Shown: in pieces, positions 36,371-45,203 of the stretch
Numbering within the stretch: the stretch's first letter is position 1
Layout: the number at the start of each line of letters is the position of its first letter
NCBI GenBank assembly: GCA_021803035.1
Contig: JAJZME010000078.1
Location: 1-64,000, forward strand
DNA length: 64,000 nt
From: Acidobacteriota bacterium
GTDB lineage: Bacteria > Acidobacteriota > Terriglobia > Terriglobales > Acidobacteriaceae
Reading direction: 5' to 3'
The notes under the pieces: model-generated
The model's input: the letters and a program-made list of their open reading frames with translations, nothing else
Told to the model about the DNA's origin: nothing
Database searches by the model: none
Translations under genes and position numbers: made by a program

Positions 36371-36402
36371 ACAAACGCCCCTGCCGACGCAGAGGCGCTT
36401 GT
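36371..36402 (-). terminator. Bactofilin gene terminator hairpin
   Basis: In the minus-strand RNA, ACAAGCGCCTCTGC and GCAGGGGCGTTTGT form a 14-bp stem (two G-U wobbles) with a GTCG loop, 24 bp after the bactofilin stop. On the plus strand the same wobble positions become mismatches, so the structure belongs to the minus transcript. The following T-run is weak. Confidence 0.6.
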
Positions 36403-36425
36403 GAAGAGAGCAATCTTTTACCGTA

Positions 36426-36950
36426 CTACGCCTGAACCGCCTTCGCCTGAGCAGTCTTCGCTGCTTCAGGCGCAGCTGCCGAGTTGGCAGATGCCGGCTT
36501 GGCCGCTTCGGGTTTGCGGATGTCGATGCCGCCCTTGAAGTACGCGCCATCTTCGATGCTGATGCGCGCCGCCGCCACGTCGCCGGCCAGTGATCCCTCG
36601 GCACGGATATCCACGCGGTCAGAGGCCGAGACATTGCCGCGAATCTTGCCGAGAATGACAACCTCGCGCGCGGTGACGTTGGCCGCGACCTGACCGTTGC
36701 GGCCCACGGTGACGCGGTTGCCGGGAAGATTGATGGCGCCGTCGACCTTGCCGTCGATAAATAGAGATTCGGAGCCGGTGATTTCGCCCTTGATAAACAG
36801 GCCCTTGCCGATGGTGGCCTGATCGGAGGTGGATGCAGATGCAACCGGCGTACGGCTGGGCGTCTCCATGACCGGGCTGGCCGGTGTGGGACGGGGGGGT
36901 TCCGGGGTAAGATTTGGGGTCGTCGTTCCAGTCTGGCTGGGCTTCCACAT
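36426..36950 (-). CDS. Bactofilin (polymer-forming cytoskeletal protein)
   Basis: 174-aa bactofilin. Residues about 50-150 hold the beta-helical core with its regular short repeats: ATIGKGLFIKGEITGSESLF, IDGKVDGAINL, VTVGRNGQVAANVTAREVVI, GKIRGNVSASDRVDIRAEGS and GDVAAARISIEDGAYFKG. The Pro/Thr-rich N-terminal tail and Ala/Lys-rich C-terminal tail are typical disordered flanks. Bactofilins self-assemble without nucleotide and organise cell shape, stalks or peptidoglycan enzymes. The ATG at complement 36948-36950 has only a weak ribosome site; the longer frame to 37037 is less likely. The proximity to murJ fits a cell-wall role, though the genes are convergent. Confidence 0.9.
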   Translation of the reverse strand: MWKPSQTGTTTPNLTPEPPRPTPASPVMETPSRTPVASASTSDQATIGKGLFIKGEITGSESLFIDGKVDGAINLPGNRVTVGRNGQVAANVTAREVVILGKIRGNVSASDRVDIRAEGSLAGDVAAARISIEDGAYFKGGIDIRKPEAAKPASANSAAAPEAAKTAQAKAVQA

Positions 36951-37254
36951 TGCGCTCAAGAGTCTATTCCTTTTCTGTCCTTTCAAGGACGGGGGGTTGC
37001 CAAGGCGAGGGCACTTGCCTGGACCCGAACCAATCATTCGACCGCGGCGCGCCCGATTTTTTCCCAGGCTCTGCCGGCGGCCATTTTGCTGCTCGTCTTT
37101 CGCGGTCCGCTAAAATGCTCCGTCCCGACTATTCTAAGCCGAAGAACCGCGATTGAACGAGTGGCGGAATCGATCTTCTAAACGCGCGGCCCGGGCAAAT
37201 AACGCTGCAGCCGCCGAAGTGTCCATATTTGTGCAGATAGCCTACTCTTAGCGT
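36951..37254. other. Divergent intergenic region between bactofilin and RNase R genes
   Basis: 304 bp that must hold both promoters. Frames in it are not supported. No convincing -35/-10 pair or ribosome site before the RNase R ATG (37255) was identified. Confidence 0.4.
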
Positions 37255-39837
37255 ATGACAGACCGCGAACTGGTGTCCCGCATCGCACGCTCGCCCGGCG
37301 GCAAGGCTGGGTACAAGCAGCTTGTGCGCGAACTGGGCCTGGGCGGCGGACGCGAGCGCCGTCTGCTGCTGGAACAACTGGCGCGGCTCACCGCGCGCGG
37401 AGCGCTGGTCAAGCTCGACCGCGAGCAGTGGGGCATTCCGCGGCCCGCGACCGCGGCGGGCGATCTGGTCGCCGGAGATCTTGACCTGCACCGCGACGGT
37501 TACGGTTTTGTGCGGCCCAGCCGGCGCGCGGGCGCAACGCGCGCCGAGAGCGAAGACATCTTCATTCCGCCCAACGAGACCGGCGGCGCCATGCAGGGAG
37601 ACCACGTACTGGTCGAGCTCGATCCGCCGCGCGCCGATGGCCGCCGTCTGGGCCGCATCGTGCGCGTGCTGGAGCGGCGCAACCCCACTGTTGTCGGCAT
37701 CTTTCATTACGCCCAGGCCGAACGAGCCCAGGGAAATACGGTTGTGCCGTTTGACGAGCGCATGACCCAGCCTATCGTGATCCCATTCGGGCAGGAGATG
37801 CCTGCGGCAGGGGCCGCTGCAACGCCTCATCGCGTGCTGGGCAAAGAAGCTGCGGCCGCTGCGGCGCACGCCGATCTGGAGGGCCTGGTCGTCGATGTGG
37901 AGATCACGAGCTGGCCCACGCCCACGCGGGCGCCGGTGGGCCGCGTCATGGAAGTGCTCGGCTCGCCGGACGATTTCGGCGTGGACGTGGAGATGATGAT
38001 CCGCAAGCACCGGTTGCCGCGCGTCTTTCCTGAAGGCGTGCTGGCCGAGGCGCGCCGCGTGGCTCACCTGGATAAGGCCGAAGCCGCCCGCCGCCGCGAC
38101 TTCCGCGCGCTGCCCATCGTCACCATCGACGGCGAAACCGCGCGCGACTTTGACGATGCCGTGCTGGTGACCGAGGTGGCCGGCGGCTACGAACTGCAGG
38201 TGCACATCGCCGATGTGTCCGAGTACGTGCGCGGGGGCACGGCTCTGGACATCGAGGCGCGTTTGCGCGGCACCAGCGTCTATTTTCCCGATCGCGCCAT
38301 TCCCATGCTGCCGCAGGAGTTGTCGACCGGCATCTGCAGCCTGCGCCCGGCCGAAGACCGCCTGGTGCTGAGCTGCATCATGCAGCTTGACCCCGCTGGC
38401 AACATCCAGAGCTACGAGATTATCGAAGGCGTCATCCGCTCGGCCGCGCGCATGACTTACACCGCGGTCCACGCCATCCTTGATGGCGACGCCGCAAGCC
38501 GCGCGTTCTACGCGGAGCTGGTCGCGAATTTCGAACTCATGCACAAGCTGGCGGTACTGATGAACAAGCGTCGCGAAGAGCGCGGCAGCATCGACTTCGA
38601 CCTGCCCGAGCCGGTGATCGAGTTTGACGAGCAGGGACAGATGCGCGGCGTGACGCGCGCCGAGCGCACCTGGGCCAACCGTCTCATCGAGGAGTTCATG
38701 CTGGCGGCCAACGAGTGCGTGGCCACATGGCTCGAAGACCTGCAAGTGCCTTCGCTCTACCGCATCCACGAGAAGCCCGAGCCGCGCCGCGTCGTTCAGT
38801 TTGAAGAGCTGGCCGCAAGCTTCGGCTACACGCTGGGCCTGGGCGCGCTGCCGGTCAAGCGCATTCAGACACGAGCCGAGCGGCGCGAAGTACGGGGCAT
38901 GGGCCGTCCAGCCCGCGTGCATGAGGTGCCGGAAGACATCGCCGTCACGCCGCGCATGTATCAGAAGCTGGCCTCGCGCATCGAAGGCAAGCCGGAAGAG
39001 CGCATCCTCAGCTACCTGATGCTGCGCTCGCTTAGGCAGGCGCGCTACTCGGAGATCAATGAGGGCCACTTTGCCCTGGCCGCGCCCACCTACACCCACT
39101 TCACTTCGCCCATTCGCCGCTATCCTGACCTGATCGTGCACCGCATCGCCAAAACGCTGCTCCGCGCCGGCGTGCCCGGCAGGGGCGTGGTGGGCAAAGG
39201 CCGCCTGGATTCGCCGTGGACGCATCCGAATGAGGGCCGTTCCTCCGCCTTAGCGGCCTCCCATGTCGCAAAATCGGGCCCCGGGGCGCTTACGCGCACG
39301 CTTGCGGGCGGCGGCAAATTCGATGGCAACCCGCCGATTCCCGAAGCTGAACTGGCGCAGATCGCCGATGAGTGCAGCCAGACCGAACGCCGCGCCGCCG
39401 AGGCCGAGCGCGAACTGGTGGAGTGGAAGAAAGTGCGTTTCATGCAGGAACGTCTGGGCGAGGAATTTGCCGCGCTGGTGCTGAATCCCACCAAGTTCGG
39501 CCTCTTCGTGGAGCTGACTGATCTCTTCGTCGAGGGACTGGTGCCCATCGACACGCTAACCGGCGACCGCTATACCTGGCGGGAAAACACGCATGAGATT
39601 GTGGGCGAGCGGTGGGGTCGCCGCTTCCGCGCCGGCGACCACGTGCAGGTCGTTCTCGACCGCATTCTGGCCCAGGAGCGAAAGCTGCAATTCTCCATCG
39701 TCGAGAAAGAAATTCGTCTTGCCGGCAAGAAGCCACCCAAGCCGTCGGCCAAAGCAAGAAAGAAGCAGAAAGACGAAAAACACTCCTCCTCTGCGCAACC
39801 GAAGAAGCGCAATGCGGGCAGGCGCAAGCGGCGCTGA
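37255..39837 (+). CDS. rnr: Ribonuclease R (RNB family 3'-5' exoribonuclease)
   Basis: 860-aa processive exoribonuclease degrading structured RNA. Domains: N-terminal winged-helix (residues 1-62), cold-shock OB folds (about 65-240, for example HRDGYGFVRPS), the RNB catalytic domain with TIDGETARDFDDAVLV (catalytic aspartates near residue 296), STGICSLRPAEDRLVLSC, TRAERTWANRLIEEFMLAAN and TYTHFTSPIRRYPDLIVHR, then a C-terminal S1 domain (FVELTDLFVEGLVPIDTL) and a Lys-rich tail. Between VHRIAKTLLRAG and QIADECSQTERRA there is an unusual Gly/Ser-rich insert of about 50 residues (about 641-693). No Shine-Dalgarno precedes the ATG. Catalytic residues look intact. Confidence 0.93.
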   Translation: MTDRELVSRIARSPGGKAGYKQLVRELGLGGGRERRLLLEQLARLTARGALVKLDREQWGIPRPATAAGDLVAGDLDLHRDGYGFVRPSRRAGATRAESEDIFIPPNETGGAMQGDHVLVELDPPRADGRRLGRIVRVLERRNPTVVGIFHYAQAERAQGNTVVPFDERMTQPIVIPFGQEMPAAGAAATPHRVLGKEAAAAAAHADLEGLVVDVEITSWPTPTRAPVGRVMEVLGSPDDFGVDVEMMIRKHRLPRVFPEGVLAEARRVAHLDKAEAARRRDFRALPIVTIDGETARDFDDAVLVTEVAGGYELQVHIADVSEYVRGGTALDIEARLRGTSVYFPDRAIPMLPQELSTGICSLRPAEDRLVLSCIMQLDPAGNIQSYEIIEGVIRSAARMTYTAVHAILDGDAASRAFYAELVANFELMHKLAVLMNKRREERGSIDFDLPEPVIEFDEQGQMRGVTRAERTWANRLIEEFMLAANECVATWLEDLQVPSLYRIHEKPEPRRVVQFEELAASFGYTLGLGALPVKRIQTRAERREVRGMGRPARVHEVPEDIAVTPRMYQKLASRIEGKPEERILSYLMLRSLRQARYSEINEGHFALAAPTYTHFTSPIRRYPDLIVHRIAKTLLRAGVPGRGVVGKGRLDSPWTHPNEGRSSALAASHVAKSGPGALTRTLAGGGKFDGNPPIPEAELAQIADECSQTERRAAEAERELVEWKKVRFMQERLGEEFAALVLNPTKFGLFVELTDLFVEGLVPIDTLTGDRYTWRENTHEIVGERWGRRFRAGDHVQVVLDRILAQERKLQFSIVEKEIRLAGKKPPKPSAKARKKQKDEKHSSSAQPKKRNAGRRKRR

Positions 39838-39851
39838 TTGTTGGCGCTCCA

Positions 39852-39897
39852 GGCACAGCCCCCGGCGCGCAGCGTGGTGGCGGCGGCAGGCTGTGCC
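39852..39897. terminator. Possible shared hairpin between convergent rnr and DUF4870 genes
   Basis: Exact arms GGCACAGCC (39852-39860) and GGCTGTGCC (39889-39897) flank a 28-nt GC-rich spacer in the gap between the two convergent genes. There is no T-run, so terminator function is uncertain. Confidence 0.35.
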
Positions 39898-39927
39898 CGT
39901 CGAGCTGCGCCAAGAGGCGCGCCGTTG

Positions 39928-40347
39928 TCAACCCTGGTGAAAGCCCTGTGAGTTGGCCTGCTTTTCCGCCAGATCGCCCAGCACCGGCAGCTTGAACATC
40001 TTGCCGCTGAATGCGTTGACCAGCGCGATCAGCCAGATCACGAAAAAGCCGAGGCCAACCAGCGGGCTAAGGACAAGGTCGATCACCCTGATGAACGGGA
40101 TGAATCCGATCACCACAACTGCCGCCCAGGCGATGAAGCCGGCAATGGAAAGGAAAATACACTGCCATGCGTGGAAACGCACAAACGGATTCCGGCTATA
40201 CGGATCGACGATCAGGAAGATGATCGCCGGAATGATGGTGACATAGGCGAGTCCTCCAGCGGCGCTGTCGGAAAGCCCGGGATGGGATGCGGCGGGGTGG
40301 TATGGGGGTGGCTGGTATGGAGCTTGCGGATGCATCGGGTCTGACAT
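39928..40347 (-). CDS. DUF4870/Tic20-like small membrane protein
   Basis: 139-aa protein whose ATG (complement 40345-40347) follows AAGGAGGGGTT, an excellent ribosome site. A Pro/His/Tyr-rich cytoplasmic N-terminus (about 28 residues) is followed by AAGGLAYVTIIPAIIFLIVD and three further hydrophobic stretches, giving about four transmembrane helices. The segment NPFVRFHAWQCIFLSI is the signature of DUF4870/Tic20-like proteins. Members are widespread and uncharacterised. It is convergent with RNase R. Confidence 0.78.
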   Translation of the reverse strand: MSDPMHPQAPYQPPPYHPAASHPGLSDSAAGGLAYVTIIPAIIFLIVDPYSRNPFVRFHAWQCIFLSIAGFIAWAAVVVIGFIPFIRVIDLVLSPLVGLGFFVIWLIALVNAFSGKMFKLPVLGDLAEKQANSQGFHQG

Positions 40348-40712
40348 AACCCCTCCTTGCGATATCCGGACCGACCGCCCCCACTGCCAGCCTGGGGAAG
40401 CAAGCCCTGGGATGCGAATCAACGCAAGAGCGGGCCCAAAGTCAGAAAAACTGCAATTCAGCAGAACCCACCCGCCTTCGAAGAAATTCCCTCACGAATA
40501 ACTGCCGGAGGGAAAAAGCGCGGCACATGTGTTTCCGGGACCGGTCTTGCGCTCAAACTCACCCTGGGCCTGGATACACGGAGGTCCGTGAATCTTTCGA
40601 TTTGCCACCAATAGAAAAGCCCGAAACCGGGCCAATGTCAAGAGGAAGCGTTGCCAGGATTGGCCGGTTTTCGGTATTTGAATGCAAATGCATTGGAAAG
40701 CCCAGGCGCGGC
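40348..40712. other. Intergenic region holding the cmk terminator
   Basis: 365 bp between the DUF4870 gene and cmk, both on the minus strand. Apart from the terminator at 40613-40633 and an unidentified promoter for the DUF4870 gene, nothing was recognised. Confidence 0.45.
40613..40633 (-). terminator. Rho-independent terminator after cmk
   Basis: In minus orientation GCCCG-GTTT-CGGGC is followed by TTTTCTAT, a compact GC stem with a T-run, about 80 nt past the cmk stop. This is a classical intrinsic terminator for the cmk transcript. Confidence 0.7.
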
Positions 40713-41438
40713 TCAGGGCATCGATTCGGCCAGTCCCAGCCTCTTCTCGACGATATTCTCGGCTGCCTTCACAACTTCGTCCAGCGTCATGCAGGTCGAA
40801 TCCAGCAGCACGGCGTCGGGCGCCGGCCGCAGCGGGGAATCGGCACGGTTGCGGTCGCGCTCGTCGCGCTTGTGCAGTTCGCGGATGACCTCTTCCGGCT
40901 GCGCGGCGGCTTTGGGGCCAAGCTGATCGAAACGGCGCTGGCCGCGCACCTCCGGCGCCGCATCCAGAAAGATCTTTACATCCGCGTGAGGAAAGACCAC
41001 GGTACCGATATCCCGGCCCTCCATCACCACGCCGCCGTTGGCGCCCATTTGCTGCTGCATACGCACCATCCAGGCGCGAATCGCCGGGAAAACACTCACC
41101 CGGGAAGCGGCATCGGTGACGGTGGGATTGCGGATTTGCCCGGTGACGTCCTCGCCGTCCAGCAAGACCCGGTTCTCGTCGTCTCCCGGCTCCAGGCGAA
41201 TGGTGGTTTCGGCGGCCAGGGCTTCCAACACGCCGCACTCATCCAAAGGCAGCCCCTTGCGGAGCACTTTGAGGGCAAATGCCCGGTACATGGCGCCTGT
41301 TTCAAGATTGAGCAGTCCGAAGTGCCGCGCCAGATGGCGCGCAATAGTGCTCTTGCCCGCCCCAGCCGGGCCGTCAATCGCGATGATCGCCCTTTCGGGC
41401 AAAAGACCTGCGCGTACAGGGCTGCCGTCCGGGCTCAT
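40713..41438 (-). CDS. cmk: Cytidylate kinase
   Basis: 241-aa CMP/dCMP kinase of nucleotide metabolism. The P-loop is IAIDGPAGAGKSTIARHLA at residues about 20-37; further hallmarks are LETGAMYRAFAL, the (R/D)-rich VVMEGRDIGTVVFP, KIFLDAAPEVRGQRRFDQL and the C-terminal DSTCMTLDEVV. The ATG overlaps the stop of the upstream gene (stop complement 41435-41437, start 41436-41438), so translation is coupled. The length matches the family (about 225-240). An intrinsic terminator follows. Confidence 0.95.
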   Translation of the reverse strand: MSPDGSPVRAGLLPERAIIAIDGPAGAGKSTIARHLARHFGLLNLETGAMYRAFALKVLRKGLPLDECGVLEALAAETTIRLEPGDDENRVLLDGEDVTGQIRNPTVTDAASRVSVFPAIRAWMVRMQQQMGANGGVVMEGRDIGTVVFPHADVKIFLDAAPEVRGQRRFDQLGPKAAAQPEEVIRELHKRDERDRNRADSPLRPAPDAVLLDSTCMTLDEVVKAAENIVEKRLGLAESMP

Positions 41439-42931
41439 CCGTGTTTCTTGGGCCGCTGCTTCGAGGGGGCCGTAAAGTTGTAGCGTTTGCTGTTTCCGGC
41501 TTTGGCAGTGGCTGCCAAAACCGGCTTCCGGCCGCGCGCATCCGGCTTCGCAGTTGTCCGGGCGCTGCCGCCGTTCCTTGAGACGGAGCTGGCGCCGTTC
41601 GCCGGCTTTCCCCCGTGGCCATTGTGATTGGCCCACGCCGTGTGGGACGAATTTCTGTCCCGGCTCAGAGCGCCGCTGGCAGGCCGGCCTGCACGAGCGC
41701 CGTTGCCGTTGCCGTTGCCGTGATGCCGGCTGGCCGAGCCTGTTGCAGAGCTTGCGCGGGATGCCGCCTTGTGCATATCAGGACCGGAACGTCTGGCAGA
41801 GCGATTGCCGGAGGCGCCTTGCGCCGGCTTGCGATCGCGGGGATGAGCAGCGCTGCGGCTGAAATGAGAACGCGCCGCCGGCTTTCCGTTGGCGGCTGGC
41901 TTGCGCGGAGCGGCAGCACGGAAAGAGTGCGGCTCGTCTGCCGGCACAGGCGCATGCTCCGCAGCCGGTTCCGGCGTTTCTTCCACGTGATGGTCAAAGT
42001 GGGGGTGCTCATACGAGTCGTGGTCATACGAGTCGGAGAAGTAGGACGAGGACGCCATCGCGGCGCTCGCATAGCCTAGAGCCGGCGGAGCAAACTCCGG
42101 CAGCGTGCCGGCAACATAGAAGTGCGGCGCATGGCCGAGCTGGATGGTGTGAACCTGCCGCGTCGCCAGCAGCCCGCGCAACACTTCCCGCACCTTGCTG
42201 CGCGCCGTCAGCGGCGCAAGGAACAGTTCCACTTCTTCCATGCTGGCCGCAATGACAGCCTGCAGATAGATGGAAGCCAGCACCGAGATTGCCGTCACCT
42301 GCGAGGTGGAAGCGCCTTCGGCAATTGCCTTTTGAAAACGATTCCGCAATAGCTGCCAGTGCATCGGCTCACCCGGCGCCGAAACCACCGGAATAATGCG
42401 AAGCTGCTGCCAAAGCTCGGTAATGGCGCGCACAACGGCGGCTTCGCTCACTTCCCTGCCCAGGGCGTGCTTCAATCTGGGAATGGTGGCGTCGCCCGCT
42501 TCAAGCAGCTTGTACGCCTCAACGGCCAGGGGCGAAACCTGCCGCGAACCGGTCAGTTGCGGGCTGCGGCGCCAGTCGCGGTCACCGCGCAGCGCGTAGA
42601 CGTAGGGCAGTACCCAGCTCGCCACCACATAATCGGCCTGCTCACCCGGCTGGCCCAGCAGATTGAGCCGCACCGCAACGTCGTCGCGCTCCAGACGCAC
42701 CAGCAGTTCCTCGGCCAGTGCGATGTGTCTGGCGTCGGGCGCCTGATCATGGCGGCCCGCCACGGCTTCAACGAACGAAGGTGCGGTAAAGGTAGAAAAC
42801 TGCTTGCGCGGAGCGAACGGACACAGGCCCGTCTCTTCCATCCACGTGCGGGCGTCCTCCAAGGTCAGGGCACCATTTCCGTCTTGGCGCATCCTTTCGG
42901 CGCGCGATGCTTCCAATTGCTCGGCTGTCAA
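41435..42931 (-). CDS. Two-part protein: winged-helix-like core and basic low-complexity tail
   Basis: About 498 aa. Residues roughly 1-310 are globular with several helix-turn-helix-like stretches (for example TIPRLKHALGREVSEAAVVR; SKVREVLRGLLATRQVHTIQ) and a conserved-looking GLCPFAPRKQFSTFTAPSF; this recalls proteins annotated as AlkZ-related, though no QxQ active-site motif was seen, so I do not assign glycosylase activity. The C-terminal 190 residues are low-complexity and rich in Arg, Ala, Ser, Gly, Asn and His, probably disordered and nucleic-acid binding. The start is uncertain: TTG at 42931 has CGAGG 7 nt upstream; TTG at 42967 is possible. It sits between mutL and cmk and overlaps cmk by 4 bp. 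Confidence 0.55.
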   Translation of the reverse strand: MTAEQLEASRAERMRQDGNGALTLEDARTWMEETGLCPFAPRKQFSTFTAPSFVEAVAGRHDQAPDARHIALAEELLVRLERDDVAVRLNLLGQPGEQADYVVASWVLPYVYALRGDRDWRRSPQLTGSRQVSPLAVEAYKLLEAGDATIPRLKHALGREVSEAAVVRAITELWQQLRIIPVVSAPGEPMHWQLLRNRFQKAIAEGASTSQVTAISVLASIYLQAVIAASMEEVELFLAPLTARSKVREVLRGLLATRQVHTIQLGHAPHFYVAGTLPEFAPPALGYASAAMASSSYFSDSYDHDSYEHPHFDHHVEETPEPAAEHAPVPADEPHSFRAAAPRKPAANGKPAARSHFSRSAAHPRDRKPAQGASGNRSARRSGPDMHKAASRASSATGSASRHHGNGNGNGARAGRPASGALSRDRNSSHTAWANHNGHGGKPANGASSVSRNGGSARTTAKPDARGRKPVLAATAKAGNSKRYNFTAPSKQRPKKHG

Positions 42932-43133
42932 AGAAAAACCTCGCTTCCAGGCTGGCGTTTGAAGCAAAATCAGGGCTGTCCCTACGGCCGTCCCCTCAAA
43001 ATTCGCCCTTCACACTACGACAACTCTTTTCGAATCAACTGTCGCAGCTTCGGAATGCGTCGTCCCCGATTTTGCCAATATCGCCGGGCAACCCTCGTCT
43101 CCTGAGAGGACGGCTGCCGCCTTCCAGACTTGC

Positions 43134-45203
43134 TTACATACGATGGAAGGCCCGCTGGATCTCATTCCAAGAATACAGCAAAGCTATTGGACGTCCATGC
43201 GGGCAACTGGTTGGGTGACTGGTTCTTGCAAGTTCTAACAATAGCCATTCCATACGTGCCGGGTCAAGTGGGGTGTTCACCTTGATGGCGGAATGGCAGG
43301 CGATGGAAGCGGCAATCCGCGTGCGCAGAGTCGTAAGATCCTCATTCCCAATGGGATTCTCATCATCGGCGCTGGACTGGTCGATGACCTCGCCGAGCAT
43401 CCGTTCCAGGCCTGCACCCTCCAGCCCCACCGGCGCCGCCTTCACCGCCAGAGTCTGCGGCCCAAAGGGCTCTACTTCAAAGCCGTTCCGCTCCAGCTCC
43501 TCGGCAATGCGCGCGAATACCACCATATGGTCCGGCCGCAGCTCCACCAGCAATGGCATCAGCAGCCTTTGCCGCTGCACGCGCTCCACCTGCCGGTCGC
43601 GCAGGATCTTCTCAAAAAGCACCCGTTCGTGTGCAACGTGCTGGTCGATGATCCATAAGCCGTCTTCGCCGGTGGCCAGGATAAAGGACTCGCGCAACTG
43701 GCCCAGAGGCTTGAGCGAGCCCAGGTGGTTCAGGGTCGTGGCCGCCTGTCCGGCTTCCACCTGCGCAGTTCCCGCCGTCGGGTTGTGTGCACTACTAGCT
43801 CCATTGCATGGATTTGACGCAGATTCCTCCGGGCCCGTCGACTCCGCGGGCCGGAAGATGGCGGCGGCGGCTTCACCCCATGCCTTCAGATCGAAACTCC
43901 CCACATCTCGCGTCTGTTCCCGCCCCCGGGCGTCGAAAGGCAACCGGCCCGGAACCGGCGTGGATGAACGCGGGGCCAGCCGGAATGGCTCTGCCTCGCC
44001 TTGCGCGCTCTTGAAGGCTTCCGGGTCCGAGTCCGGCAGGGCGCCATCCGGCGCGCCCGGCAGCGGCGAGGCTGCCGGCGGCATCAGCGAAGAGCTGGCC
44101 GTGGGCTGTGCGTCGAGCGCCGCCAGAAACCCAGCCGCCGGACGCGCCTGGACCAACGCCGTGCGCAGGCTGTCACGCACAAAATCGTGCGCCAGCGACT
44201 GCTGGCGGAAGCGCACTTCCGTCTTGGCCGGATGCACGTTTACGTCCACCTCTTCCGGCGGCATCTCCAGGAAGAGCAGCACCACCGGAAAGCTGGTGGG
44301 CGGAATCACGTTCCGGTACGCCTCGGTGATGGCGTGCATCAGCAGGCGGTCGCGTATAAGGCGTTTATTTACAAATATGTAGATAGAATTTCGGTTCAGC
44401 TTTTGCAGCTCCGGCTTGGAATAGAAGCCGCTCAGCCGCAGCGAGCCCGGATCGCGGGCTGGCTCGTCGGGATCTTTCTTCCACGGCGGCGGCTCCGGCA
44501 GTCCGGCCCGTTCCAGGCGCGTTTCGGCGGCTACCGGCAGCAGTTGCCCCAGCGTCTCCTTGCCGAAGATCTGGTAAATCCGCTCGGCGGTGCGAGTCAC
44601 GGGCGGAGCCGCAACGATCGAGTGCGTCGCCGAGAGCAGCTCGAAGTGTTTCTCCGGATGCACGAGCGCGTAGTGGGTCACCAGCGCTGTAACGTGGGCC
44701 AACTCGGTCGATTCAGCGCGCAGAAACTTGCGCCGCGCCGGGGTATTGAAGAACAGATCGGCCACGGTGATCGTGGTTCCGCGGGGCAAGGCGGCGTCTT
44801 CCACGCGCAGCATCTTGCCGCCGGCGATCTCGACGCGCGTCCCGGCAGAGTCTTCGCCTGTCGCCGTTTCCAGCGTGACCCGCGCCACCGAGGCGATGGA
44901 GGGCAGCGCCTCGCCGCGAAAGCCGAGCGTGGCGATGGCGAGCAGATCGTTGGCCGTGCGCAGCTTCGAGGTGGCGTGGCGCTCGAAGGCCAGCAGCGCA
45001 TCGTCGCGGCTCATCCCGCAGCCGTCGTCAGCAATGCGGATCAGCCGCCGTCCGCCCGCCTCCACCTCCACGCGAATGCGCGTGGCGCCGGCATCGAGCG
45101 CGTTTTCCAGCAACTCCTTCACCACCGAGGCAGGCCGGTCCACAACCTCGCCCGCGGCAATCTGGTTGGCCACCTGGTCAGAAAGTATGCGAATGCGCCC
45201 CAT
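43134..45203 (-). CDS. mutL: DNA mismatch repair protein MutL
   Basis: 689-aa MutL. The GHKL ATPase half shows IAAGEVVDRPASVVKELLEN, DDGCGM, HATSKL and GFRGEALPSI. After a long Pro/Ala-rich linker (about 340-500) the dimerisation domain carries the endonuclease signatures: DQHVAHERVLFE (DQHA-type, with Val for Ala), ACHSAIK, CPHGRP and C-terminal FHR. This marks the nicking type of MutL found in bacteria lacking MutH. The ATG at complement 45201-45203 is the family's conserved start (GRIRILSDQVANQIAAGEV), though no good ribosome site precedes it. It may lead a run with the winged-helix-like gene and cmk; the gap to the next gene is 202 bp. Confidence 0.95.
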   Translation of the reverse strand: MGRIRILSDQVANQIAAGEVVDRPASVVKELLENALDAGATRIRVEVEAGGRRLIRIADDGCGMSRDDALLAFERHATSKLRTANDLLAIATLGFRGEALPSIASVARVTLETATGEDSAGTRVEIAGGKMLRVEDAALPRGTTITVADLFFNTPARRKFLRAESTELAHVTALVTHYALVHPEKHFELLSATHSIVAAPPVTRTAERIYQIFGKETLGQLLPVAAETRLERAGLPEPPPWKKDPDEPARDPGSLRLSGFYSKPELQKLNRNSIYIFVNKRLIRDRLLMHAITEAYRNVIPPTSFPVVLLFLEMPPEEVDVNVHPAKTEVRFRQQSLAHDFVRDSLRTALVQARPAAGFLAALDAQPTASSSLMPPAASPLPGAPDGALPDSDPEAFKSAQGEAEPFRLAPRSSTPVPGRLPFDARGREQTRDVGSFDLKAWGEAAAAIFRPAESTGPEESASNPCNGASSAHNPTAGTAQVEAGQAATTLNHLGSLKPLGQLRESFILATGEDGLWIIDQHVAHERVLFEKILRDRQVERVQRQRLLMPLLVELRPDHMVVFARIAEELERNGFEVEPFGPQTLAVKAAPVGLEGAGLERMLGEVIDQSSADDENPIGNEDLTTLRTRIAASIACHSAIKVNTPLDPARMEWLLLELARTSHPTSCPHGRPIALLYSWNEIQRAFHRM

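Noticed and set aside
37129-39225. A 698-aa minus-strand open frame opposite RNase R
   Set aside because: Antisense shadow; RNase R has intact catalytic motifs on the plus strand.
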